Shown here in pieces: positions 1 to 6,475 of a stretch of DNA of 20,853 nt. The stretch lies in contig CAZBZG010000051.1 in NCBI GenBank assembly GCA_964496245.1, forward strand, positions 1 to 20,853, given 5' to 3'. The DNA comes from CAZBZG01 sp964496245 (GTDB taxonomy: Bacteria > Planctomycetota > SZUA-567). The first letter of the stretch is position 1; each line of letters begins with the position of its first letter. The notes under the pieces are model-generated. The model saw nothing but the letters and a program-made list of their open reading frames with translations. It ran no database searches and was not told where the DNA came from. The position numbers were made by a program, and so were the translations under genes.

Positions 1-105
1 TGTTCGCCACGTCGAACACTTGACATACCTTCTCATGGATGCCTGGGCTACATACTGCTCCGTGTGCCATGTGTGACCCGGATCCGCGTGTTCTTGAACC
101 AGGCC

Positions 106-1155
106 CTAAATCTTCACCTTGACCCGCCGCTTCTTCCTGGCGCTTTCGATGGCGGCGAAGACCATGGCGAGGCTCTTGATGTTGTCGTGGCACTCGGACT
201 GGGGCTTGCGCCGGGTGGAGAGGGATTTCAGGAATTCGTCCAGCGACCCTGCGATGCCCGTGTGCTTGACCGCCTGTTTGCGCGGCTTGACCGGCACCTT
301 GTCCATGATGAAGGCCTTCTGGCGGGGGTTCTTGAGCCGTTCGCCCGTGGGCGGCTGGTCTTTCTCGAGCAGAATCGTGCCGCGGCTGCCGATGAAGCGC
401 CAGTCGCCGTGCCAGGAGGTGTGGCACCCCTCGGCGCACCAGGAGCCGCGGTAGGTGAAGACCACGCCCTTGGTCATCTCGAAGATGACGCTGGCCGCCA
501 CGTCGCCGTGGTACCAGGAACCCTTGGGATTGAACTCGTGCGCGTAGACCGCCACGGGATCGACCCCCGAGAGGAAACGGCAGAGGTCGAAGTGGTGGAT
601 GGACATGTCGAGGATGAGGGGGCTCGCCATCTTCGCGCGGAAGCCGCCGAAGTGCGCGCCGATGTAGAAGTCGCAATTGACCGTGGTCAGGTCGCCGATC
701 TGGCCGGATCGGACGAGCTTGGCGCACGGCGTGTTGTTGGGGTCGTACCGCCGGTTCTGGCTGACCATGTAGAGTTTGCCGCTCTGTTCGGCCGCGCGCA
801 CCATCTTGCGGGCCGCGGTCATGCTGTCGGCCATGGGTTTCTCGCCAATGACGGGCACGCCCATTTTGAGCGCGGTCACGGTGGTGGGGCAGTGCCCTTC
901 GGGCGTGGTCACGTCCACCACGAAGTCGGGTTCGACCGTGCGGATGGCCTTGCGCAGATCCTTGAAGGTGGCGTCCGGATCGAGACCGTTCTGCTCGGCC
1001 GCATCCTGTGCGGACTTGAGGCGGAGGTCCACCAGACCGGCCACCTCCGTCTGCGGATGTTCCAGCAGATTGCGGATCCAGCCGCGGCCCATGCCGCCGC
1101 AGCCGACCACGAGGGCACGCTTCTTGCGCTTCTTCGACTTCTTTCGCTTGGCTAT
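106..1155 (-). CDS. Gfo/Idh/MocA-family NAD(P)-dependent oxidoreductase
   Basis: Predicted NAD(P)-dependent dehydrogenase, usually acting on sugars, inositols or related polyols; the substrate cannot be read from the sequence. The glycine-rich Rossmann loop GCGGMG lies at the N-terminus. The family EKP motif (cofactor/active-site lysine) is about residues 90-92 and a D-x3-HH-x-D stretch about 168-175, counted from the first GTG. Length of 334-349 residues fits the family. The first conventional start is GTG at 1110, but it has no Shine-Dalgarno and cuts the first beta strand (RALVVGCGG). In frame, 15 codons upstream, an ATA codon at 1155 sits 9 nt after AGGAG (1165-1169) and would give a Lys/Arg-rich N-terminus, IAKRKKSKKRKKRALVVG. 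I therefore extend the gene to 1155 with moderate confidence; the enzyme call itself is firm. No signal peptide is visible. It stands alone, divergent from the M50 cluster. Confidence 0.85.
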   Translation of the reverse strand: MAKRKKSKKRKKRALVVGCGGMGRGWIRNLLEHPQTEVAGLVDLRLKSAQDAAEQNGLDPDATFKDLRKAIRTVEPDFVVDVTTPEGHCPTTVTALKMGVPVIGEKPMADSMTAARKMVRAAEQSGKLYMVSQNRRYDPNNTPCAKLVRSGQIGDLTTVNCDFYIGAHFGGFRAKMASPLILDMSIHHFDLCRFLSGVDPVAVYAHEFNPKGSWYHGDVAASVIFEMTKGVVFTYRGSWCAEGCHTSWHGDWRFIGSRGTILLEKDQPPTGERLKNPRQKAFIMDKVPVKPRKQAVKHTGIAGSLDEFLKSLSTRRKPQSECHDNIKSLAMVFAAIESARKKRRVKVKI

Positions 1156-1226
1156 GAGTCTGTTCTCCTGCAGGCGGATCGATGGACCGTATGCCCCGTC
1201 GGAGCGAAGGGCGTGTCGGTCCCGCG

Positions 1227-1255
1227 GTTTTAGCAGCCGGGGGCGTTGACTGCAA
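1227..1255 (-). promoter_or_regulatory. sigma70-like promoter, minus strand (oxidoreductase)
   Basis: Read on the minus strand: TTGCAG (1255-1250), a 17-nt spacer, TAAAAC (1232-1227). The -35 box overlaps that of the plus-strand site because TTGACTGCAA reads as TTGCAGTCAA on the other strand. The expected start near 1220 would leave a leader of about 65 nt before the oxidoreductase. Confidence 0.35.
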
Positions 1256-1274
1256 CCCTATTTCCTGGTAGAAA
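1246..1274 (+). promoter_or_regulatory. sigma70-like promoter, plus strand
   Basis: TTGACT (1246-1251), a 17-nt spacer, then TAGAAA (1269-1274): 5/6 and 4/6 matches to consensus. It points toward the M50-scpA cluster, about 250 nt upstream of its first start codon. Confidence 0.45.
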
Positions 1275-1300
1275 ACCGCCAAAACGGAAACAAATCCCAG

Positions 1301-1468
1301 ATGACCGAATCCATCGCCAACCCGAGCGACCTGAACCCGGCGCACGCTCGCCGCGCGTTCCGCAGCGGGCATTGCCTCTTCGAAGAGACGGGCCCGATGG
1401 CCCGATCCCCCCGGTTTCGCTTGACTTGCAGGGCGCCGGGTGTAGCCTTGGGATTGCCGATGAGGTGA
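1301..1468 (+). CDS. doubtful 55-residue ORF
   Basis: ATG at 1301 to TGA at 1466-1468, encoding a 55-residue product that begins MTESIANPSDLNPAHARR. It starts about 20 nt after the predicted transcription start of the 1246-1274 promoter. I see no good Shine-Dalgarno, the product matches no family I know, and the second half is arginine/proline-rich, as chance frames in GC-rich DNA often are. It may be a leader peptide, a remnant, or nothing. Confidence 0.2.
   Translation: MTESIANPSDLNPAHARRAFRSGHCLFEETGPMARSPRFRLTCRAPGVALGLPMR
1421..1448 (+). promoter_or_regulatory. weak sigma70-like promoter before the M50 gene
   Basis: TTGACT (1421-1426), a 16-nt spacer, TAGCCT (1443-1448), preceded by TG in an extended -10 style. 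It would give a leader of about 77 nt for the site-2 protease. The -10 match is only 3/6. Confidence 0.3.
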
Positions 1469-1531
1469 GCATCGTTCCCCCGTCTGCCGAGGCGGGGGCG
1501 TTCCATTACAGCCGCACGGAGCCTTGAGTCC

Positions 1532-2260
1532 ATGGATCCGCTCGGAATCGCTGTCAGCGCTGGGATTCTCATCATGTCCGTGGTGCTCCACGAAGTGGCT
1601 CACGGGTATATGGCCTTTCAGCTCGGCGACATGACCGCTTACCTCAAAGGCCGATTGAGCTTGAATCCGATCAAGCACATCCATCCGGTTCTGACCATTC
1701 TGCTTCCCGCCGCGCTCCTCTGGATGAGCGGCGGGCAGTTCGTCTTCGGGGGAGCCAAGCCCGTGCCGATCAATCCGATGTCGTTTCGCGGTGTGAGCCT
1801 GCGGAAGGGCATGATGCTCACGGCTGCTGCAGGCCCCCTCACGAACATTCTGATTGCGGTCGTCCTCGCCGTGGGGCTGACGTTCGCGCTCACGGTCCGG
1901 GCGGTGGCGACGGGAACCGCGACCGCGTCCTTCCGCACGTCGATGGCCTGGGATGTGTTGAGTTTCTGTATCCTCATGAATCTGGTGCTCGCCTTCTTCA
2001 ATCTCATCCCCGTGCCGCCGCTGGACGGTTCGCGCATCCTTGCCTATTTCCTGCCGCGCGAACTCAGCCAGAAGCTCGATCTTCTGGAGCAGCAGTTCGG
2101 CATCATGCTCATCTTCGGTCTGATCATCATCTCCGATCTGATGGGCTTTCACATCATCCGCACGGTCCTGACGCCGGTGAGGTACGTTGGCGCCTTCCTG
2201 CTGATCGGCGCCGAATTCACTGCGAGGCAGGCGGCCGGGCTCGTGATCGGCACCGGGTAG
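1532..2260 (+). CDS. site-2 protease family (M50) intramembrane metalloprotease
   Basis: A short, all-membrane M50 peptidase of 242 residues that would cleave transmembrane substrates within the inner membrane. The zinc motif HEVAH is at residues 20-24 in the first membrane segment. The third zinc ligand is expected in NLIPVPPLDGS (Asp165), and GPLTN at 101-105 precedes another membrane helix. There is no PDZ domain, so it belongs with the small FpvI/YwhC-like branch rather than RseP. The start follows GGAG (1518-1521) at 10 nt. It lies 9 nt upstream of scpA in the same direction, an arrangement often seen for this M50 subgroup, so the two are probably cotranscribed. The substrate is unknown. 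Confidence 0.9.
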   Translation: MDPLGIAVSAGILIMSVVLHEVAHGYMAFQLGDMTAYLKGRLSLNPIKHIHPVLTILLPAALLWMSGGQFVFGGAKPVPINPMSFRGVSLRKGMMLTAAAGPLTNILIAVVLAVGLTFALTVRAVATGTATASFRTSMAWDVLSFCILMNLVLAFFNLIPVPPLDGSRILAYFLPRELSQKLDLLEQQFGIMLIFGLIIISDLMGFHIIRTVLTPVRYVGAFLLIGAEFTARQAAGLVIGTG

Positions 2261-2269
2261 AGGACGGCC

Positions 2270-3193
2270 ATGGCGCACGATGTCGCGCTCGAAGACACGT
2301 TCCGCGGGCCCATGGACCTGCTGCTGCATCTGGTCAAGCGGGACGAGATCGATATCCACGACATTCCTATCGCCCGCCTGACAAAGGAGTACCTGGCCGA
2401 GCTCGACCGCATGCGCGAGCTCGACATCGAGCTGGCCGGCGATTTCGTGGCCATGGCCGCCATGCTCATGGAGATCAAGAGCCGCATGCTCCTGCCGCCG
2501 GCCGAGCCCGTGGACGGGGAGGAGGAAGAGGACTTCGACCCTCGCGCCGGGCTGGTGCAGGCCCTCCTGGAGTACAAGCGCTTCAAGGAGGCGGCTGCCG
2601 AGCTCGGCGAACTGCAGGCCGAGCAGGCTCGGCGCTTCGAGCGCTTCGCGCCTTTGCCCGAATCGGACGAAGGCGAGATCGCCCTGGAATCGTTGGGCGC
2701 CGCGGATCTTTTGACCGCGTTCAACAAGATGGTGCGGTCGCTCCTCACCAGTCAGGCCGTGGAGATCGTGAGCGATGAGGTGCCTACCGAAGTGCGCCTC
2801 GAGCAGATTCTGGAGGCGGTGGAGGCTGCGGGGGGCACGCGTTTCAGCCGGCTGCTCTCGAGCGAACCGACCAAGGGGGAGATGGTGGGCTTCTTCATCG
2901 CTCTCATGGAGCTGATCCGCCTCCACTTGGTGCGCGCCTGGCAGATCGAGGAGTTCGGCGACATCCACATCGAAACGTGGCAGGCGCCCGTGCCCGAGAG
3001 CCGGACGATGCCGACCGGTCTGCGCCACGCCCGCTGCGCGAAGCGACCGCCGCCCGTCCTGTTCGCCCCGCGTGCTCCGTCGGCTCTCCAAGACGGCCTG
3101 CGCCGGCCGGCGATCGGTCTCTTCCCGCGCCCCGGCGGGTGCCGCCGCCCCCAGCGACGTCGGCGTTTTTCCCTTTTCCCCCGCATCTCATGA
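2270..3193 (+). CDS. scpA: segregation and condensation protein A, with long C-terminal extension
   Basis: ScpA is the kleisin that bridges SMC heads and binds ScpB in the bacterial condensin complex, in the cytoplasm. The N-terminal SMC-neck-binding part is typical (FRGPMDLLLHLVKRDEIDIHDIPI, residues 11-34), followed by an acidic linker at 80-91 and the C-terminal winged-helix region ending near IHIE at 232-235. Family members are usually about 240-280 residues; this one runs to 307. Residues about 238-307 are rich in Arg and Pro and look unlike ScpA. The ORF ends in an ATGA overlap with an upstream ATG of the next gene. Either the tail is real or the native stop was lost by a frameshift near 2980. 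GAGGA precedes the ATG. No scpB or smc is in this window. Confidence 0.9.
   Translation: MAHDVALEDTFRGPMDLLLHLVKRDEIDIHDIPIARLTKEYLAELDRMRELDIELAGDFVAMAAMLMEIKSRMLLPPAEPVDGEEEEDFDPRAGLVQALLEYKRFKEAAAELGELQAEQARRFERFAPLPESDEGEIALESLGAADLLTAFNKMVRSLLTSQAVEIVSDEVPTEVRLEQILEAVEAAGGTRFSRLLSSEPTKGEMVGFFIALMELIRLHLVRAWQIEEFGDIHIETWQAPVPESRTMPTGLRHARCAKRPPPVLFAPRAPSALQDGLRRPAIGLFPRPGGCRRPQRRRRFSLFPRIS
3143..3170 (+). terminator. weak hairpin plus T-tract inside the scpA extension
   Basis: CGCCG (3143-3147) can pair with CGGCG (3161-3165) across a 13-nt loop, and is followed directly by TTTTT (3166-3170) and more pyrimidines. A competing GGCGG-GTG-CCGCC hairpin lies at 3134-3146. The stem is short; it is notable mainly because it lies in sequence that should be coding if the scpA tail is real. 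Confidence 0.25.
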
Positions 3194-3207
3194 GCCCAGG
3201 AGCCGCG

Positions 3208-5142
3208 ATGCCCACCAGCCAGGAGAGCAATCGGGCTCGACCGGTGCGGCGGCGCTGGCTGCGCCGGCTCGCGATTCTGGTCGGCGTGCTGGTGGCGTAT
3301 CGCATGCTCATCTGGCTCGCGCTGCGCAGCGTGGATGAGGACGAACTGCGGTCCCGGGTCAAGGAGTGGGCCGAATCTCGCCTCTACACCGATGTCTCCA
3401 TTCTCAGCGTGGACGTAAATCTCAACGTTCTGGGCCGGGTGGGCGTGAACCTCCACGACGTGGAGGTGGCGCCGCCGCACAGCGTGATTTTCGACCGCGG
3501 TCTCTTCTTCGCCGATCCCATCGGTATCTCGTGTCCGGTTTGGGGGTTCCTGGGCGTCGGCGTGGAGCCGGAGGTCGACGTCAAGTACGGGGAGCTGCGC
3601 CTGGAGTGGAACGAAGGCGGCCAGTGCAATCTGGCCGGACTCGGCGAGCCCGTGGGCGAGCCGCTTCCGCCGGTCCGGTTCCCGTTCGGCCCCGTACATG
3701 CGCGGCGGATCAACGTCCGCGTGCGCAAGAGCCAGGTCAAGGTCCGACATCCGCCCAAGCAGATGGACCTCAAGGCCGACGTGGCGGGGGCGCTGACGAT
3801 CCGCCCCGCGGCGCGAACCATTTCGGGATCCCTAAAGATGGATCCGATTCTGGGTGAACTCCGCAACGGAAAGCGGATTCCGGCTGGTGCGACCGCGGAC
3901 GTGAAGCATCTGCTCTGCCGTTTCTCCGCGGACGATCCCCGCTGGGAGCTGCGCGAATGCCGTGCGACCCTCCGGAAGGTTCCGTCTCCATTGCTGCAGA
4001 TCGTGCTGCCCGCTCTTGCCGGAACCGGCCCGGGCCTGCGCGTGAGCGGAGATCTGGCGCTCGAGCAAAGACGGTTCGCGTTCCAAGGGAGCGTGGACGG
4101 CGCCGAAGTCCTGCCGCTGGGATGGAAGGGGGGCATGGCCGTGGACGCGGTCTGTTGCCCGCCCCCGGCCGCTTCGGCACGGGAGGGCGGCGCCCGCGCG
4201 GACGCGCGGCTCGCGGACGCGCGGCTGGTGCTGCGCCACAACGAAACGGAAGTCGCACGCTACGCAGCGTTCCGGGATGAGGCGGGGGAGTGGTCGCGGT
4301 TGGAAGGGCGTTGCGCGCTCCTGGATCTCGGGGCCCTGCCGCCCTGGTACGTGGGCGTGCCGTCCTGGCTGGCTCATTACGCGTCCGGCTTTGAGACTGT
4401 ACGGATCCAAGCGGCGACCGTCGGGTTTGTGGGTCTCCCGCGCCTGGTGCGGAGTCCGGCTTTGACCGGCTCTCTGGAGGCGCGCGTGCGGCGCTGTTCC
4501 GACCCCGGCGAGGCCCAGGAGTCCGAGCCGTCCTGGGAGGTCGAGGTCGCGATCACGGACATGGCCCTCCCGGCCCAGGGAGCGGGGGCCGTGATCCGTG
4601 CGCTGGCGGAGCTGCCGGCTGCGGCAGGGCGGGTCGAGGCGCTCCGCCGCAAGTCCTTGGGACTCGAACCGCCGCCGGCAGAGAAGGAGTCGGTTGCACT
4701 GGAAACGCTGGAGTTGTCCTCCCTGACCGTATCCTGCAGGGTCTTCGCCGATGGTACGGTGGACTTCGTGGTACGCGGGGAGGGGCCGCGTCTCGGCCGG
4801 CTGGGCGGCGGCGGCAAGCTCGCGCCGGACAAGGCCGGATGCCTCACCGGCCAGGCGTCCCTCTGCCTGCGCGGCGTGGCCGAAAACCTGCTGGCGTCCG
4901 CCCCCGTCTCTCAGGAGGTGTTGGCCGCGTTCCAGGCCCAGGCGGCCAGCGACGAAGGGTTGCGTCTCGACATCGTTGTGGAGTCGAAGGGCGGACAGAT
5001 CGGGCCGCGGTACGTGGAGGACGTCTTCCGTCGGTGGACGCAGCGGCATGCCCGGAAGGAGAAGGCGGAAGGGCAGGACAAGGAACCAGAGGCCGGCAAG
5101 GGGAACGCGGGCGACGGCAAGGGAACGAAGGAAGCCCTGTGA
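3208..5142 (+). CDS. AsmA/DUF748-like membrane-anchored envelope protein
   Basis: A 644-residue protein with a basic N-terminus (RPVRRRWLRRL), one membrane segment at about residues 20-42, and a long region expected on the periplasmic side. That region has the beta-rich alternation and the 'gvnLhDVEVaPP ... F.ADPIGIS' flavour of AsmA/TamB-like proteins, which in other bacteria help lipid transport and outer-membrane assembly. I recognise the type, not a named ortholog. The tail is Lys/Glu/Gly-rich and probably disordered. ATG 3208 is chosen because AGGAG (3198-3202) lies 5 nt upstream; an in-frame ATG at 3190 overlaps the scpA stop but has no clear ribosome site. The 3' end overlaps the next gene's GTG in a GTGA arrangement, implying translational coupling to the second M50 protease. 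Confidence 0.7.
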   Translation: MPTSQESNRARPVRRRWLRRLAILVGVLVAYRMLIWLALRSVDEDELRSRVKEWAESRLYTDVSILSVDVNLNVLGRVGVNLHDVEVAPPHSVIFDRGLFFADPIGISCPVWGFLGVGVEPEVDVKYGELRLEWNEGGQCNLAGLGEPVGEPLPPVRFPFGPVHARRINVRVRKSQVKVRHPPKQMDLKADVAGALTIRPAARTISGSLKMDPILGELRNGKRIPAGATADVKHLLCRFSADDPRWELRECRATLRKVPSPLLQIVLPALAGTGPGLRVSGDLALEQRRFAFQGSVDGAEVLPLGWKGGMAVDAVCCPPPAASAREGGARADARLADARLVLRHNETEVARYAAFRDEAGEWSRLEGRCALLDLGALPPWYVGVPSWLAHYASGFETVRIQAATVGFVGLPRLVRSPALTGSLEARVRRCSDPGEAQESEPSWEVEVAITDMALPAQGAGAVIRALAELPAAAGRVEALRRKSLGLEPPPAEKESVALETLELSSLTVSCRVFADGTVDFVVRGEGPRLGRLGGGGKLAPDKAGCLTGQASLCLRGVAENLLASAPVSQEVLAAFQAQAASDEGLRLDIVVESKGGQIGPRYVEDVFRRWTQRHARKEKAEGQDKEPEAGKGNAGDGKGTKEAL

Positions 5143-6164
5143 AACTTTCGCGATTCATGGCCAGTCACCGCATCGGACGCCTCCTCGGGATCGAGGTGCA
5201 CGTGGCCTACTTCCTCTACCTTTTCATCGGGCTCATCTTCATCGTCAAGCTCCGTCAGGTGAGCAGCGTGCGCGGGACCGTGATCGTCACCAGTCTGCTG
5301 CTGTGGCCGCTGTTCGTGCTGCTGCACGAGCTGGGCCATTCGCTCGTGGCCATCAAGGAAGGCATGACCGTACGCAAGATTCTGCTCCACGCCGTGGGCG
5401 GCGTGGCCGAGCTGCAGGGATTGATCCCGGGACCGTTTTCAGAGATTCTGATCGCCCTGGCCGGTCCGTTCGTGAACCTGTTCATCGGAGCGCTCCTGTT
5501 TTTGCCGTTGCTTCTACTGGATCAAACGAATCTGGCGACGAATCTCTCCGCCGAGGGCACTGCGCTGGCCGGACTGCTCACCGTGCTGATGCTGGTGAAC
5601 ATGAGCCTGGCGCTCTTCAATTTTCTGCCGATCTTCCCGATGGACGGCGGGCGGGTGGCTACGGCCATCGCGGTCATGGCTCTGGGCCCCAAGCGCGGCA
5701 TCCGCACCATGGGGCGGGTGGCCCTCGTCGGGATCGGGCTGCTGGCCCTGGCGGGGGCTGCGGCGCTGTGGAGCGGCGAAGTCCGCATGGGACTGGCCCT
5801 GATCCTGATCGGCACGTTCCTGTACACCACGGGCCGGCAGGAACTGCAGGCGCGCATGTTCGTGGCGCACTACGCTTCCTCCGCGGCGGCAGCCCCGGCG
5901 CCCCAGCGTCAGCCGTGGGAGGTGCCAGACTGGTCGCCGACGGAGGGGTTCGCCGAGCCGGAAACGAAATCCGCGAGCTGGTTCGAACGCCGCCGTCAGA
6001 AGAAGCAGGAGGAACGAGAGGCGCGGGAACAGGCCGAAGCAGAGGCGCTGAAGGAGAGGGTCGACGCCGTGCTGGCCAAGGTCAAGCGGGACGGGCTCGG
6101 GGGGCTGACCGCGGAAGAGCGGCAGGCGCTCGATCAGGCGAGTCAGTCGTACCGCAAGTCTTAG
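5139..6164 (+). CDS. site-2 protease family (M50) with rhomboid-type C-terminal domain
   Basis: A 341-residue intramembrane metalloprotease. The zinc motif HELGH is at residues 63-67 and NFLPIFPMDGGR (about 161-172) supplies the third ligand, Asp169. About six membrane segments occupy residues 22-235. There is no CBS pair, unlike many relatives of this SpoIVFB-like group. After a Pro/Ala linker and a highly charged Arg/Glu/Gln helix (about 284-307) comes a short module, about 308-340, with the G-L-x-x-L-T-x-x-E-x-x-x-L pattern seen at the C-terminus of many bacterial rhomboids (DUF6576-like). The start is GTG 5139, overlapping the previous stop as GTGA with AAGGAAG (5128-5134) just upstream; ATG 5157 is an alternative. 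Its overlap with the AsmA-like gene suggests a joint envelope role. Substrate unknown. Confidence 0.88.
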   Translation: MKLSRFMASHRIGRLLGIEVHVAYFLYLFIGLIFIVKLRQVSSVRGTVIVTSLLLWPLFVLLHELGHSLVAIKEGMTVRKILLHAVGGVAELQGLIPGPFSEILIALAGPFVNLFIGALLFLPLLLLDQTNLATNLSAEGTALAGLLTVLMLVNMSLALFNFLPIFPMDGGRVATAIAVMALGPKRGIRTMGRVALVGIGLLALAGAAALWSGEVRMGLALILIGTFLYTTGRQELQARMFVAHYASSAAAAPAPQRQPWEVPDWSPTEGFAEPETKSASWFERRRQKKQEEREAREQAEAEALKERVDAVLAKVKRDGLGGLTAEERQALDQASQSYRKS

Positions 6165-6195
6165 GCGACGGGAAGATGGGCCCCGTGGCGGCGGT

Positions 6196-6381
6196 CTAGC
6201 GACTCGTGCGGGTGGACGAATGGCCGGTCTGCGAGGAGCCGGTGCGCGCATTGCGACGGAGGCGGTAGCGCTCACACAGCAGGCGGACCTCCTCCACGTC
6301 GTATTCGCGCAGGCGGTCGAGGATCTGGCGCATGTAGCGGCTGTTCTGGGACTGGCGCCGCTGTCTCCGTCGTTTGGTCAT
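6196..6381 (-). CDS. small basic protein, 61 residues
   Basis: A short ORF, MTKRRRQRRQ to the TAG at 6196-6198, with a very basic N-terminus, a likely amphipathic helix (SRYMRQILDRLREYDVEEV, about residues 14-32) and a Ser/Thr/Arg-rich tail. I recognise no family. Two points support it as real: it fills an otherwise empty slot between two plus-strand genes, and a TTGACG-17-TACTGT promoter places the expected transcription start exactly on the ATG at 6381. An in-frame ATG further upstream at 6417 would start before that promoter and is less likely. A nucleic-acid-binding role is possible from its charge but is not shown. Confidence 0.5.
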   Translation of the reverse strand: MTKRRRQRRQSQNSRYMRQILDRLREYDVEEVRLLCERYRLRRNARTGSSQTGHSSTRTSR

Positions 6382-6388
6382 GGGGTCC

Positions 6389-6417
6389 ACAGTATTTGGT
6401 AGGCTCACGGGCGTCAA
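6389..6417 (-). promoter_or_regulatory. promoter of the small basic protein, leaderless arrangement
   Basis: On the minus strand TTGACG (6417-6412) is followed by a 17-nt spacer and TACTGT (6394-6389). Seven bases separate the -10 box from the A of ATG at 6381, so transcription would start at the start codon. The -10 box matches consensus at 3/6 only. Confidence 0.4.
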
Positions 6418-6475
6418 GGGGTTTTCAGGTGGCCCGACACAGCTTGGGTCCTTTCATCAGAGGCTTTGCGTCATC

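Larger units (their letters stand above)
1156..1531. other. 376-bp intergenic region with promoter-like sites
   Basis: This gap separates the minus-strand oxidoreductase from the plus-strand M50 gene. It holds the oxidoreductase ribosome binding site (1165-1169), a pair of back-to-back sigma70-like promoters near 1227-1274, a second plus-strand promoter-like site at 1421-1448, and one doubtful 55-codon ORF at 1301-1468. No RNA gene or repeat was recognised. Confidence 0.6.

Noticed and set aside
20..54. TTGACA at 20-25 as a promoter
   Set aside because: No -10-like hexamer at a 15-19 nt distance; the nearest (TACATA) is about 23 nt away and no plus-strand gene follows.
64..1233. Plus-strand open frame of 389 codons opposite the oxidoreductase
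   Set aside because: It is antisense to a clear Gfo/Idh/MocA gene, has a His/Gly/Ala-rich composition with no family motif, and is typical of open frames opposite GC-rich genes.
2977..3207. Upstream extension of the AsmA-like gene to 2977
   Set aside because: It overlaps scpA in another frame, adds low-complexity Pro/Arg sequence ahead of the natural basic N-terminus and membrane helix, and has no ribosome site.
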